Shown: in pieces, positions 1 to 12,121 of the stretch
Numbering within the stretch: position 1 is the stretch's first letter
Layout of the letters: every line of letters starts with the position of its first letter
Program-made: the position numbers and the translations under genes
Notes under the pieces: model-generated
Told to the model about the DNA's origin: nothing
Databases searched by the model: none
What the model saw: only the letters and a program-made list of their open reading frames with translations
Assembly: GCA_016584495.1 (NCBI GenBank)
Contig: WAID01000004.1
Span: forward strand, 1,860,001-1,924,000
Direction: 5' to 3'
From: Celoporthe dispersa
Taxonomy: Eukaryota; Ascomycota; Sordariomycetes; Diaporthales; Cryphonectriaceae
Length of the DNA: 64,000 nt

Positions 1-1046
1 GTTCGACATCGAACCGGAGAAGGAAGAAACAAAGGCTCTCTGCGACTTTCTCCTCGAATACAGCGTCGACTCCGGGCCGCAGGCCATGATCGACACGAGA
101 GTTGGAGAGGCAATACAGGCAATCTGGAACGACCCTGCGAGGAAGCAGCTCATGGACCGACAAACCGAGTTCTACCTCATGGACTCGGCCGAATAGTGCG
201 TCTGTGATCTATACAGCGGGCGTTGAATCCCTGGCTGACCTGATTGTCACTAGTTTCTTTGAGCAAGCACAGCGAATCGTGCGCCAGGACTACCTGCCGG
301 TCGAGATGGATATCCTTCGGGCAAGAACAAAAACGACGGGAATATACGAGACCCGTTTCCAGATGGGCCAGCTCAGCATCCAGTAAGTACTGCCATACGC
401 CAGTACCCTTTGGGCGAGAGTGGCCGCAGGCTAACCTTGTTTCTCCTCTTTTTTTCTTCTTCTCCAGCATGTTCGACGTTGGTGGACAACGAAGCGAGCG
501 GAAAAAGTGGATTCACTGTTTTGAGAACGTGACATCCATCATCTTTTGTGTGGCCCTTAGCGAATACGACCAGGTGCTGCTGGAGGAGAGCAGTCAGGTA
601 CAGCTGAAATGTGGTTCCCTACAGACAACACATCGCTGACAGTTAGCAGAACCGCATGATGGAGAGCCTGCTGTTGTTCGACTCCGTGGTCAACTCGAGA
701 TGGTTCGTGCGGACCAGCATAATATTGTTCCTGAACAAGGTCGACATCTTCAAGCAGAAGCTCGGCAGGTCGTCGTTGAGCAACTACTTCCCCGACTACT
801 CCGGCGGCAATGATGTGAACAAGGCCGCCAAGTATCTTTTGTGGAGGTTCAACCAGGTCAACCGGGCACATCTGAACCTGTATCCTCAGTAAGGCCTCAC
901 CCCCGACTGTCTCTTGCCCAGCTCTGTTCTAACCCGACCCCTTCAGTCTGACCCAGGCAACGGACACATCAAATATCCGGCTGGTCTTCGCTGCCGTGAA
1001 GGAGACCATCCTCAACAACGCCCTGAAAGATTCGGGCATTCTGTGA
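1..1046 (+). CDS. gna-3: G-protein alpha subunit, group III (3' part, 5' end outside window)
   Basis: This is the C-terminal 263 residues of a heterotrimeric G-protein alpha subunit, the membrane-associated GTPase that couples receptors to cAMP signalling. I read five exons: 2-195, 254-382, 468-597, 650-888 and 947-1046. All junctions are GT-AG and in frame. Visible motifs are the switch I arginine in RARTKTTGI, switch II DVGGQRSERKKW, the guanine-specificity motif FLNKVD, and TQATDT near the end. The protein ends in DSGIL, without the cysteine four residues from the end that marks group I. Wording such as QTEFYLMDSAEYFF and the GIL end fit Neurospora GNA-3 / Magnaporthe MagA type subunits. 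The P-loop and N-terminal lipidation site lie before the window. No frameshift is present. Confidence 0.93.
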
Positions 1047-2321
1047 CCACGAGGCGGGTAATGGAATGATTTGCTATGTAATGGGTGTGGCGTGTTGTCT
1101 GATTATTCTCAAAGAGCGGTCTCCACCAAACAGTGCATCAGTCTGGCGTTTGGGGCGGCGTTTTTCTTTTCCTTGCTTTGGTCCTTTTTTTTCCTTCTCT
1201 TTCTTTCTCTCTTCTATTTTCTTCTCTTTTCTTCTCACACGGATCGGCGGCGTTGTGGAGATGGTCATGACTACAACCAAGGGCCCATGGAATTCGCCCT
1301 CTCATTGTCCCAGCCGTTTCGATCTTGTTTTGACTACAGCTGGCTCGGTTCTATTTTGTGCAAAGGGATGGATTTGATGCAGAGTCGGATAGCTATGTTA
1401 CAGCCGTGTGGTTGCTCGGCATGATGATTCTAAACTGTCCTCCGTGGCGAGGCAAGACAAATGGGCTTCTGGATGCTTTCAGGGCATGGAGTTATGGTGG
1501 TCGGCCCTCAGGACATGGCCCCGAGAAACGGAGGCGAGGGAGACCACAGCGTCTGAGCGCTCTCGCTCACAGCCGCCAATGCCCAGGCCAGAAGAAAGAA
1601 AAAAAAGAAAAAAGAGGGCCAAATGCGAACGGCCCAAGGGTAGCATGTCTTTGAGAGAAAGCACAGTTCAGCCATAGTTAGTTGGTGGAAAGACTAAAGA
1701 AAATACTGAAAATCATCGACTGTATTGGAGCCTGTACATCCGCGATCTGAAAGGGAAGACAGCTGACACTACAGAGAGAATCATGACGATCTTGGGACCG
1801 GCGATCTTGGACATGGGAATATACCAACAGCGAGGCCCAGATGATACACGAGAGCACCACTGCAGCTGGCAGCAGCCCGGCCGAGCTCTACTTGTGCTAT
1901 CCTCTCAGCACTTTGAGAATGTTTCGATTCCTATCGAGGCAGATGGAACCACACAACCCGCTCCCCCCCCCCTCCCCCCCCACACACAAACACGTCGGTA
2001 GAAGGACGGACGGACAGGCCGGTGCTTCGCTGTTGTTTGTGACCCACAACTCGGCCGGGCCCAGCCCCGGATCAACCTTACCTCTCTCCACGTTTGGCTG
2101 TGCTCCACTTTGTTCGACGTCTCGACAGCGTGGAGGCGGACGTTGGGGGGTTGACAGCCAACGCGGGCAGTGGACCTCACTGAGAGGAAGATTGTGTTCT
2201 GGACCGAACCTCTCTCTCTTTTTTTCTTCTTCTTCTTTTCCCCCTTCCTTTCTAAATTTTCTACTTGTCAACGAGAGAGTGGTAAGAAGAATGAAACGAT
2301 GAGAAAGAAGGAAAGACAAGA

Positions 2322-2323
<2 letters not shown>

Positions 2324-2363
<40 letters not shown>
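2324..2363. repeat. (GA)n microsatellite
   Basis: About 20 uninterrupted GA dinucleotides follow an irregular purine-rich stretch. It lies in non-coding DNA. Confidence 0.95.
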
Positions 2364-2367
<4 letters not shown>

Positions 2368-2786
2368 AAGAGTTCTCGATATGCAAGCCGCGGCAATGCT
2401 GTTATTCACTGCACCATCTTTTTCAAGCACGCCGTAAGCCTGCAGCGACCTCTTACAAGGTGTTGTCGGCAGCTGGGTACGTGGGTATGCAGGTAGGTGG
2501 CATCTGTACGATGACATGGGCTTGCAGGAAGACAACCGACAACTGTCAACACAGGCCCGGGGGGGGAGGGGGAGGGAGAAAAGCTCAATCAAATGACAGC
2601 AGCAGGATCAACAGCGCAAGGCATGTCGAGGTGGCACCGTCGCAGCCAGAGACAAGAGCGGGGCCTCTAGCCTTTGGAAGGAGGGGAGGAGGGGAGAGGA
2701 AGGGGGGAGAGAGAAGGTGGGTGTGTTTCAATATGTTCCTGATCCCTTCTGTCTCTGTCGTTCTTGTTTCTCGGCCTCTGCTTCGT

Positions 2787-2809
2787 TGTGTGTGTGTGTG
2801 TGTGTGTGT
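2787..2809. repeat. (TG)n microsatellite
   Basis: About eleven TG dinucleotides in non-coding DNA between the G-alpha gene and the glycogen phosphorylase gene. Confidence 0.9.
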
Positions 2810-4635
2810 ATCGGCGATGATGTGCATCGCGGGGCGGAACACGACGTGGAAGGATTCCTGGGTCGTACGAGCGAGCGAGTGCTGGCCGGGAGGGGCCAGA
2901 CTGTACGGAGTTGTCCGTGTCGTCGATCTTTTTTTTCTAGTGGCTCCGGCGGGGTGAGCTTTTGTTCCAACTTTTTCTTTTCGTCTTGCTCTTCTCTGAC
3001 TGATGATCCCTCCCCTCCCCCACCCCACCCCTCTCTCTCTCTCAGAAGTTGAGATCTGCCTGCTGGTGATCTTGTCTTGGAGTTGTTAAGATGCTCCTGG
3101 TCTATAGCTCTTTGGCTGAGCTCTGGCCCCTCTTGGGCAGGATACTATGCAATACATACTGTGCTAAATAGTGCAGCACCAGCTTTAGGGACGGGCTGGG
3201 GTAGTGGGGACGCTAGGTTGGTGTCAGGTAGGCTTGTTGCGGTACACTGCGGGGCTGTCCAAGAAAAGGATCTGAGCTTGAGGGCTCGGACTCGCGACCT
3301 GTGTGTCGAGATAGACAAGCCAGCCAGTCCGTGTCTGGCTCCAGCCAGAGGACTGCAACATACCATGCACACTGCCGTCAGCAATACGGGCGGCAGATGC
3401 ATGACAGCATTCAATGGCCAGCCATCCATCCCAATTTTTTTTCTTCTCCTTCTCTTGTCTTCTTCCTCCCTTTTGCCTACTCGTCTTCCTTCTCCTCCTT
3501 CCTTCCGCAAGTACTCATGAAGGTCGGGATGGCGTGGTGACAAGTGTGTGCGTACATATGGGACGAGGCGGGCAGTCTAATTTTGGTCCAGTCCCAGGTG
3601 CGAGCCCAGGCAGATCCTACAGCTCACTGCCGCTCCCTGCAGCCTCTATTCTCGTCGTCACGGCTGGCTGCTTGGTTGGAAGGAAGCTTTCAAAGGATGA
3701 CAGCATTTGGTAGCAGTGATGTGATGGTGGTGTGCAGCGCCCCCCCTCCCTCTCTCTACCTGGAGGAGGGTAGCTCCCCCTCCTGGTGAGATGAGATCAC
3801 ATCGCTCGGGCAGGAGCAGGAACAGGAAACGAGGGCCTCTACATAAAAGGTCGAGCCGGTGGCCTCCTCCCTGTAGCCCCCCCTCCGTCCGTCTTCGATC
3901 TACCATCCACTTTCTTGACCGTATCAGCCGTACGATATACAGCCCTTCTCCGCCGAGCTGACCGCTCCCGTCCGATCGACAGCCCCTAGTGCGGCGAGCG
4001 GAGGCTGCTCTCACCTGACAACATCGTCGTCGTTCCTGACGTGCCTATAGTAGGGCAGGTCTCCTTGCCGCCACACGATACGACAACCCGCGAGCATTAC
4101 ACCGGATCGTCCCAGCAATCCGGCCCGTTTCTCGCCCACTCAACCCAGACAGACGTTATAGGCTTCAGCCGCCACTTCCGAGCTAACCTTGGAATCGAGT
4201 ACTCTAGACCCGAAATCTCCTTGGCCCAACTCAAACACCACACCACAACCCACCTGCGCCCCCCCCCGGTGCCCTGTAGCTAGTGCCATAGCTCCCTTAC
4301 CCCTCCCCCCGGTGCTACCCCGCCAAAACACGAACCATAGTAGAGCTCCTTCCCCACCCCCTCCCTCTGCTTTCTGGTGCAACTGTAGGCGAGCTGGGCT
4401 CTTGCATCCCGCCAAGGTCAACCAAGAAAGAAGAGAAAGGTACATACTTAGTAGCATGTCTCATCTTTATCTCACTACTGCCCTCCGGTCCTCCTCACCC
4501 CTTCTCCTCTCTCCCAGTCCCTCTCTCTCCTCCTGTCTGGAATCCCGCTGATAACGGTCCTCCGGCCACTCTGTCTCAAAGCTAGCAACCTCCAGCTCTC
4601 TGCCGCGATCGTGAATCCCCTCGCACCACGCCACA

Positions 4636-7600
4636 ATGGCTACTCCTCAGACCCCGCCCCAGCGGATGGCGACGAGGGAGCGCCGCCCCTCCATGGGCGC
4701 CCCAATCGTCGACATACAGGGCTCTGTTTCGCCCGCCGGTGTCACCAGGCCTAAGCACAAGCGTACCTTTACTGGTTTTGGTGCTGGCGATATCAAGAGC
4801 GTCGAAGGTGAGGATGCCCCCCTCCCCCCTCCCAGCTATTGTCCCTTCACTCTTGAGCGAGAACCGTGGACAGGATACGCTGGAGAGCGGCCCAGTATAC
4901 ACCTAGTATCCGCCAGCACCTTTGTGGGTGTATGACACGATCGATCCCCCCCCCCCTTCCTTTTTTTTTTCTCTCTTTCTATCAGTTCTCTCCAGAGTGG
5001 TAAAAAGCTGGTCCTGTTACCCAGAAGCAATTCTCTGTTCGGGACTTGAGAAGAAAGGGCTCACCTCGAAAGCTCGCCTGATTAATGACATTCTTTGCTA
5101 ACGCTATGCATCTCGATAGCCTCCATCCCGGAGCCCCAGCGTGCGGCATGGACCAAGCACCAGATCAAGACCTTCAAGGACAAGGACACCTTCGAGAACG
5201 AGGTCGTCCGGCACGTCGAGACGACCCTGGCCCGTAGCATGTTTAACTGCGACGAGTCGGCCGCCTACGCCGCCACCAGTCTGGCCTTCCGCGACCGTCT
5301 GATCCTGGAGTGGAACAAGACCCAACAGCGCCAGACGTTCGCCGACAGCAAGCGTGTCTACTACCTGTCCCTCGAGTTCCTCATGGGCCGCGCCCTTGAC
5401 AACGCCATGCTGAATATCGGTCAGAAGGACGTTGCCAAGGCCGGCCTGGGTGACCTCGGCTTCCGCATCGAGGACATCATCCAGCAGGAGCATGACGCTG
5501 CTCTTGGTAATGGTGGCCTGGGCCGGCTGGCGGCATGCTTCCTGGACAGCCTCGCGTCCCTCAACTACCCTGCGTGGGGCTATGGTCTGAGATACCGCTA
5601 TGGTATCTTCAAGCAAGAGAGTGCGTTACAAAGGGCCTCCCTTGCATCCAAAATCTTCTCATCACGGGGCTAACACTTATCAGTCATTGATGGGTACCAG
5701 GTCGAGGTACCGGATTACTGGCTAGACTTTGTAGGTCCAGATCCGCTCTCCTCATCCGGCACGTGTAGCTGATAACAGCGTTAGAACCCTTGGGAGTTTC
5801 CTCGCCACGATGTGACTGTGGATGTAAGTGCAGGCTCGATTCTGATCTCGCTGCATGACGCTGACCCCGGGCCAGATCCAATTCTACGGTAATGTTACCA
5901 AGACACAGGACGAGTCTGGCAAGACCCGCGCCCACTGGGAGGGAGGAGACCACGTCACGGCCATTGCCTACGATGTGCCGATCCCTGGTTATGACACCCC
6001 CTCGACAAACAACCTCAGGCTGTGGTCCAGCAAGGCAGCCAGCGGGGAGTTTGACTTCCAGAAGTTCAACTCTGGAGAGTACGAGAGCTCCGTTGCTGAC
6101 CAGCAGCGCGCCGAGACCATCAGCGCTGTCCTGTACCCCAACGACAACCTGGAGCGTGGCAAGGAGCTCCGGCTGAAGCAGCAGTACTTCTGGGTTGCCG
6201 CATCGCTTCACGACATTGTCCGCCGCTTCAAGAAGTCGAAGCGCCCCTGGAGTGAGTTCTCCGACCAGGTCGCCATCCAGCTCAACGACACGCACCCCAC
6301 CCTCGCCATCGTAGAGCTCCAGCGTATCTTCATCGACGTCGAGGGCCTGGAGTGGGATGAGGCCTGGGGCATCGTCACTCAGACCTTCGGCTACACCAAC
6401 CACACTGTCCTTCCCGAGGCCCTGGAGAAGTGGAGCGTGCCCCTGGTCCAGAACCTGCTGCCCCGTCACCTACAGATCATCTACGACATCAACCTCTTCT
6501 TCCTGCAGAGTGTCGAGAAGGCGCACCCGGGTGACCGCGACCTCCTGAACCGCGTCAGCATCATCGAGGAGTCACAGCCCAAGATGGTGCGCATGGCCTT
6601 TTGGCCATTGTCGGGTCCCACAAGGTCAACGGCGTCGCGGAGCTGCACTCCGACCTCATCAAGACCACAATCTTCAAGGACTTTGTCGAGATCTACGGCC
6701 CAGACAAGTTTACCAACGTCACAAACGGTATCACGCCTCGCCGGTGGCTGCACCAGGCCAACCCGCGCCTTTCTGAGCTCATCGCCAGCAAGACCGGCAG
6801 CTACAACTTCCTGAAGGATCTCTCTGAGCTCAACAAGATTGAGCTCTCCGTCAATGACGAGGGCTTCCGCAAGGAGTGGCAGGAGATCAAGTACGCCAAC
6901 AAGGTCCGCCTCGCCAAGCACATCAAGAACAGCACGGGTGTGACCGTCAACCCTGCCTCCCTGTTCGACGTGCAAGTGAAGCGGATCCACGAATACAAGC
7001 GCCAGCAGCTGAACATCTTCGGTACCATTCACCGGTACCTCACCCTCAAGGCGATGTCGCCCGAGGAGAGGAAGAAGGCCCAGCCGCGCGTGACTATCTT
7101 CGGAGGAAAGGCGGCTCCTGGCTACTGGATGGCTAAACAGATCATTCACCTGGTCAACAATGTCGGGGCTGTGGTCAACAAGGATGAGGACATCGGCGAC
7201 CTGCTCAAGGTGGTCTTCCTGGAGGATTACAACGTCAGCAAGGCCGAGATCATCACCCCCGCCTCAGACATCAGCGAGCACATCTCTACTGCCGGTACCG
7301 AGGCTTCGGGCACCAGCAACATGAAATTTGTGCTGAACGGTGGACTCATCATCGGAACCTGCGACGGTGCGAACGTAAGTCATCCTCTTGTCTATCCTGT
7401 CGTCCTCACCACCTCAAGTCTAGATTGAAGCTGCCTCTCTCAGCCCGTAATCCTCCCTCTTGACCAACGCCGGCTAACTCCTTCACAGATCGAGATCACT
7501 CGTGAGATTGGCGAGGAAAACATCTTTCTCTTCGGCAACCTGGCGGAGGATGTTGAGGACCTCCGGCACGCGCACACGTACGGCTCGCACAGCATCGATC

Positions 7601-7923
7601 CTGACCTGGCCAAGGTCTTCAAGGCCATCGAGGACGGCATGTTTGGGCAGCCCCACGACTTCCTGGCCATGATCTCCGCGGTGCGCGACCACGGCGACTA
7701 CTACCTGGTGTCGGACGACTTCCACAGCTACATCGAGACGCACGCGGTCATCGATGAGGCGTACAAGAACCAAGACCAGTGGCTGACCAAGTCCATCACC
7801 AGCGTGGCGCGCATGGGCTTCTTCAGCTCCGACAGGTGCATCAACGAGTATGCCGAGGAGATCTGGAACATCGAGCCGCTCGCGGCGGACAGGCCCGAGG
7901 GAACCAACAACGGGGAATTGTAA
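4636..7923 (+). CDS. gph1: Glycogen phosphorylase (one apparent 1-base frameshift)
   Basis: This PLP-dependent cytosolic enzyme releases glucose-1-phosphate from glycogen. I read six exons: 4636-4807, 5120-5620, 5684-5730, 5785-5823, 5876-7374 and 7489-7923. That gives 897 residues, a normal fungal length. Visible signatures are the N-terminal MGAPIVDIQGSV region, YLSLEFLMGRALDNAM, the ALGNGGLGRLAACFLDS active-site segment, IQLNDTHPTLAI, VKRIHEYKRQ, and the PLP-lysine region EASGTSNMKFVLNG. The reading frame breaks at a TTTT run at 6599-6602. One more T would restore MAFLAIVGSHK, which matches the family, and would make the exon total divisible by three. I infer a missing base in the assembly; a true null allele is the alternative. 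The first intron (312 bp) is long for this genome. Confidence 0.95.
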
Positions 7924-10900
7924 GGCGTCATTCCTTGGCCGCATACAGGAAGAAGACAAGAAAAAAAAGAAAAGGTAGAACGAAGGGGGGGCTGGGAATC
8001 AGCCAAGGCTCACTGGTGTGGCTGGGTAGGGTCGTTTTCCTTATGGTTTTGAGGACTATAGCAGCTGAGACACGCATCACCTATACAGTCGTAGCAACAG
8101 CAGTATCAATTAACGAGACATGAGTTTTCTGGCCTTACCATGTTTCCTGATGATTGACATATAATTCGTAGTGGGAAGACTTTAGGCTGGTAATGGTAGC
8201 ACTTACTACTCTTGTCTTTACAGTCCAAAAATTCGCCTTCTCATGGAGGCTCCTCCTCTCAACAGGATAGTCGCCTCCCTACCTCTGAAGTCTAGCGCGA
8301 GAAACATTCTCATCTCTGTTCTGCTATCGGCTTACCGAAGACACTGCTCACAAGTGATACCAGGAACAGGCTTCCTGATGCTATGCAGCACCGGGCCCAG
8401 AAGTGCTCAGTGCCAGCGCCAAACCGCCAGGGCAGACCCCGGGTGGAGAGGAACAGACATGGAGCGTCCAAAAAGCTGTCGCCCGCCTTCTGCCTCCTGG
8501 TGCTTCTCCGTCTACTGTGTAAACACAACTGCCCTGCGGAATCGTCGGGTCTTCAGTAGGTGTTGTGCGTGTGCACAGCCTCGACGATCGATGCCAACCA
8601 TCGTGAGCCCCAGAGACCCAATTACGACCAGCTCGTGTTGAAGGAATCCTATCTACTAATCCTGTCCTGCGTCTTTTCTCTTACCGTCTCATCTCTGGTG
8701 AGCTCTTCTTCAGAAACTATATCCTGTTCCACCGATGATCCGCAGGGTTTACCATCCGCTTTTGAGGGGGCCCCACAGACAAGAGCACTTCCTGCTAGCC
8801 TCCATGGACCCTGAATCTGAAGAGACAGTCTCTGGCGACGGCATCCGGCGTGGAAGCCGGAGAACAGCCTGACGGCTCGAGGTGCCATAAAGAGGGAAAG
8901 GAAGAACAGAGGAGGGAGCAGGAAACACCCCGCTGAGGGACCCCTCCATCCCCGCTAGCGCACGCGACGAGAACGCTCTCTCTCTCTCTTTCTCGGGTGG
9001 AGGGTTACCTCGCTGATGTCATTGTTCCGCCTGTCAAGCCGGAGAGTGATTGTGGGTCGACATGTCGTCATCACTATCGCTCGTTCAAAAGGGAAAGGGG
9101 AAGGGGAGGAAGGGGAAGGTGAGCTTGGGTCTGTCGTAGCTGGCCTGACTGGATGAGAGGTAATCCGACCTGGCAAAGGAAAAAAAAACCAAAAAAAAAA
9201 CCTTTCCTGTCGAGTCGTAAGAGGGGTAGGGACATATATCTGGGCATAAAAGCTAAAAAGTTAAATGTGTACATAGTAAGGGAGGGGAGGGGAGGGAGAT
9301 CAGGAGGAATGGAACAATAGAGGGCAGTGGCAGTGGTATCGGATCTGCAGTGGTCCATTTTGGTAATGATGGTCAGGGCCAAGGAGAACAGATCTTCAGC
9401 GGTGGTGGTAGTGGTAGTAGCGGCGACGGGCAGGTCTGACGGGCAGAGCCGCGCGCGTGGGAGCCATGACCAGCCGGACCTGTTACTATGCCCAAGTTGG
9501 GAGTAAGGTGGCAGTCTCCGTCGTCTTTTCCCCCCTGTCTATGGGATTGTCTGGTACTATAGGATGGTTCTGTAAACTAGCCCTCCAGACTGTCAGGTGT
9601 TCTGGACTCTGGTTTGGATGCCGGGACAAAAGGTCCGCCCCTAGGAGGTCCAGGCCAACCACTCAGGTGCTGAATGTGCAGATGCGCAGCGGGCGTGCTA
9701 CGCTCTGGTCTGATCTCCAGCTAAATCGTCGATGGGCGGGAGGGGTCCAGAAGGTGGGGCGACTCCCGAGGGGCAGGGGCTGGGGTTAAGTCTAGCTTAC
9801 CACCCCCCGGGCCCCCCTCCCCCCTGCCCGACAGCAAAGCAGAAGCCTGTGTGGCCTGTGGCGCGTTGGCACAACCTGAGCACCAACCATTCCACCTGCC
9901 AGCCTTGGGGGTGCTGGGTGCTTTTCACCTTACCGCTATTCTAGGTCCCCTCCAATGGTTTCAGGTCCCTGGTCTCGTGAGCATGGTAGATGCGCACCAT
10001 CCCGGCCAGCCCTGGCTGTATCGTGAGCTTTATGGTAGACATCGTAACTATTACTATTACAGCCTTCCAGCGAGTGGAGCTGCCACATACAGTCAGGCTT
10101 GTCAGGAAGAGAGGGCAGGTGGGCCGACTGACGTCATATGCAAGCAATTCTGGAGGAGCCCTGGGAAAGGCCATCATCGAAAACACGATCCTGCAAGGGG
10201 GGGGGGGCCGAGGAAGAGCATTTTCCACGACGGGAAGACTTGAGAGAGAGAGATGAGATAGATCACTCAAGGAGGTCCCTGTTGATCAGCAGCCCAGCTA
10301 CCTAGCGTGTGTAGAGATTTCAAGAGAGGAGAGAAAGAAGAAGAAGAGGAAAAAAAAAAGCGATGATGGAAATGTCCATGATCGCTTACATGGGAAAGTG
10401 AAAGTGGGATGTCTGACCCAGATGGAGGGGTAGTAGGTAGTCTTACACCACCACCAGACCTGCATCTCGTCTTCTCTCTGCCCTCACTGCAGCCAATCCC
10501 TTATATTTGCATACACTTTTGAAATCTTCAACTGTTGTTTTAGTCAGAAATATTATCACTGTCAACTCATATATAGGGTTTCTGAATAGCCAGCCTCGAT
10601 TGCGAGTACTATGCAGCACATAGGGACCTGGTGAGAGAGAGAGGGGGGGGGGCCGCAATATCCATTTGGGAAAGGGCTCCCTGACGGAGTCTCCAACAAA
10701 CAGGGTCCCAGCGCATGCCCCTTCGTCTATAGCACTAGAGCTACCTTGCCGAGCTTGCCTGCTGGCCTACCTACTACCTTACCTATCTTATCGCGCCTCC
10801 CTCCTCCTCGCTCTTCCTAAATATCCAGCAGCCCTTCCCCCCTTCCAACTTTATCCCGTCTGTTCCAGCTTCCATAGTACTCTGTCCTTCCCGTCTTCCT

Positions 10901-12121
10901 GGGCTGTGCTGCCAAAGCTACGCTCACGACCAACCATCTCGTCAGCCATTGCAACAGGACAGGAGCCCCAGTTACCCAACGACCTCAACCGTAGCAGACT
11001 AGAGGGGCCAGAGAAGGACACGCTGATCCAAGAATCTGGGCAGGAAGGCGGAGAAGCGCTACCACTCACCCAACCCAACCCGACGTGCCAACCCAGCAGC
11101 CCGCAGATCGCTACAGCGCTTGATCCAGGCCCACACCTGCCGCTAAACACGACGAGATCGAGATCTGCCGCGGAAATCCCCCCAAGCAAATCCTGCCTCG
11201 CCTGCCTCGACCCGGCTTCTGGCAAAACCGCGACTCTTCCCTCTCTCTCTACTCTCTGCTGTTTCGTGACCCCTCGAGAGCTGCAAATCCCCTTCTTCTC
11301 TGTCTCTCAAAAGAACCGCTGTACAGTCCTTGGACGCAGGAACCCCGTCAGCACTCGTTCGTAAGTCATGACACGCCACAGACGCCGACATTGACGCTCT
11401 CCCTCTTTTGCCTGCCTCGAGGATGCTCGCATTTTTGCCGCATCAGGTCCCTATCCCGCAGTGTGCCGAGTCCCAAGTCCCCTCCGGCTCGTCCAAGGTG
11501 TCCAATGGTGCCTGGTCTGCCTGCCAGAGTTTCTAGTCATGAGCGCTCCCGGTGGGCAGATGACTGGGACCGGAGGGGAAGACATACATGATGGCAGACT
11601 CGAGTGAATCGCATCAGCTTGCCACTGGGCCACTGGGCCACTAGGTCGCAACTCGCCAAGTGCGCCGTTGTGGTCGCCGTTGTGCTGCTTCGTCGCCCAC
11701 CGGCTAGGCTGGACTCTCGAGGCTAATTCACCGACTTTCCAGCGCCCTCTCAACCACCCCCAACACACTTGAACGAACCAGACCCCCGGGCTCTCAGCGC
11801 CTTCTTCCAGCCTCGACTCCGGAGCCCCGCCCCGCTACAACTCGTTGGCCCCGCCTCACACAACGCCCAAAGCTGCTGCTGTCTCGTACACGGACAGCAA
11901 CCCAACACTCAATAGTTGCCTTGACTTCCGACGAACCTGACTAGCGCCACGCCGCCTATTGATTGCCTGCCCGCTAGACAACATCGAGGCTGCCCTCCCT
12001 CAGCAATTCCTGGCCTAATCACCCCGCCGACTTGGCCATCCCACCCCCCGAACGAGCCCGAGACGCTCTAGCAACTCTCCCTCGCCGCACATACCGAACA
12101 GACCAAACCACCACCACCATC
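7924..12121. other. Intergenic: 4.2 kb upstream of hog1
   Basis: No convincing gene. The longest open frame (10666-11364, +) is Pro/Ser/Leu-rich without a domain. The stretch has purine-rich tracts (9080-9125, 9280-9300, 10325-10360) and a run of G at 10198-10207. From about 10800 it is C/T-rich with no repeats, as expected of a long promoter and 5' leader for the stress kinase. A spliced leader is possible but I cannot place it. Confidence 0.5.

Larger units (their letters stand above)
1047..4635. other. Intergenic: G-alpha 3' region and glycogen phosphorylase upstream region
   Basis: I see no gene here. The stretch holds polypyrimidine tracts (1180-1235, 3430-3510), a GA microsatellite at 2324-2363 and a GT microsatellite at 2787-2809. 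C/T-rich DNA lies just before the start codon at 4636, as is usual for fungal promoters. Open frames here encode low-complexity Ser/Pro/Arg-rich peptides with no recognisable domain. Confidence 0.6.

Noticed and set aside
3240..3310. A possible minus-strand tRNA T-arm followed by a T run
   Set aside because: The stem does not pair and no A-box lies at the right distance.
5684..7149. Long antisense frames opposite glycogen phosphorylase
   Set aside because: Same cause: codon bias of the sense gene opens the complementary frame. No family resemblance.
10666..11364. A 232-codon Pro/Ser/Leu-rich frame upstream of hog1
   Set aside because: Low complexity, no domain, no splice partners; likely translated leader DNA.
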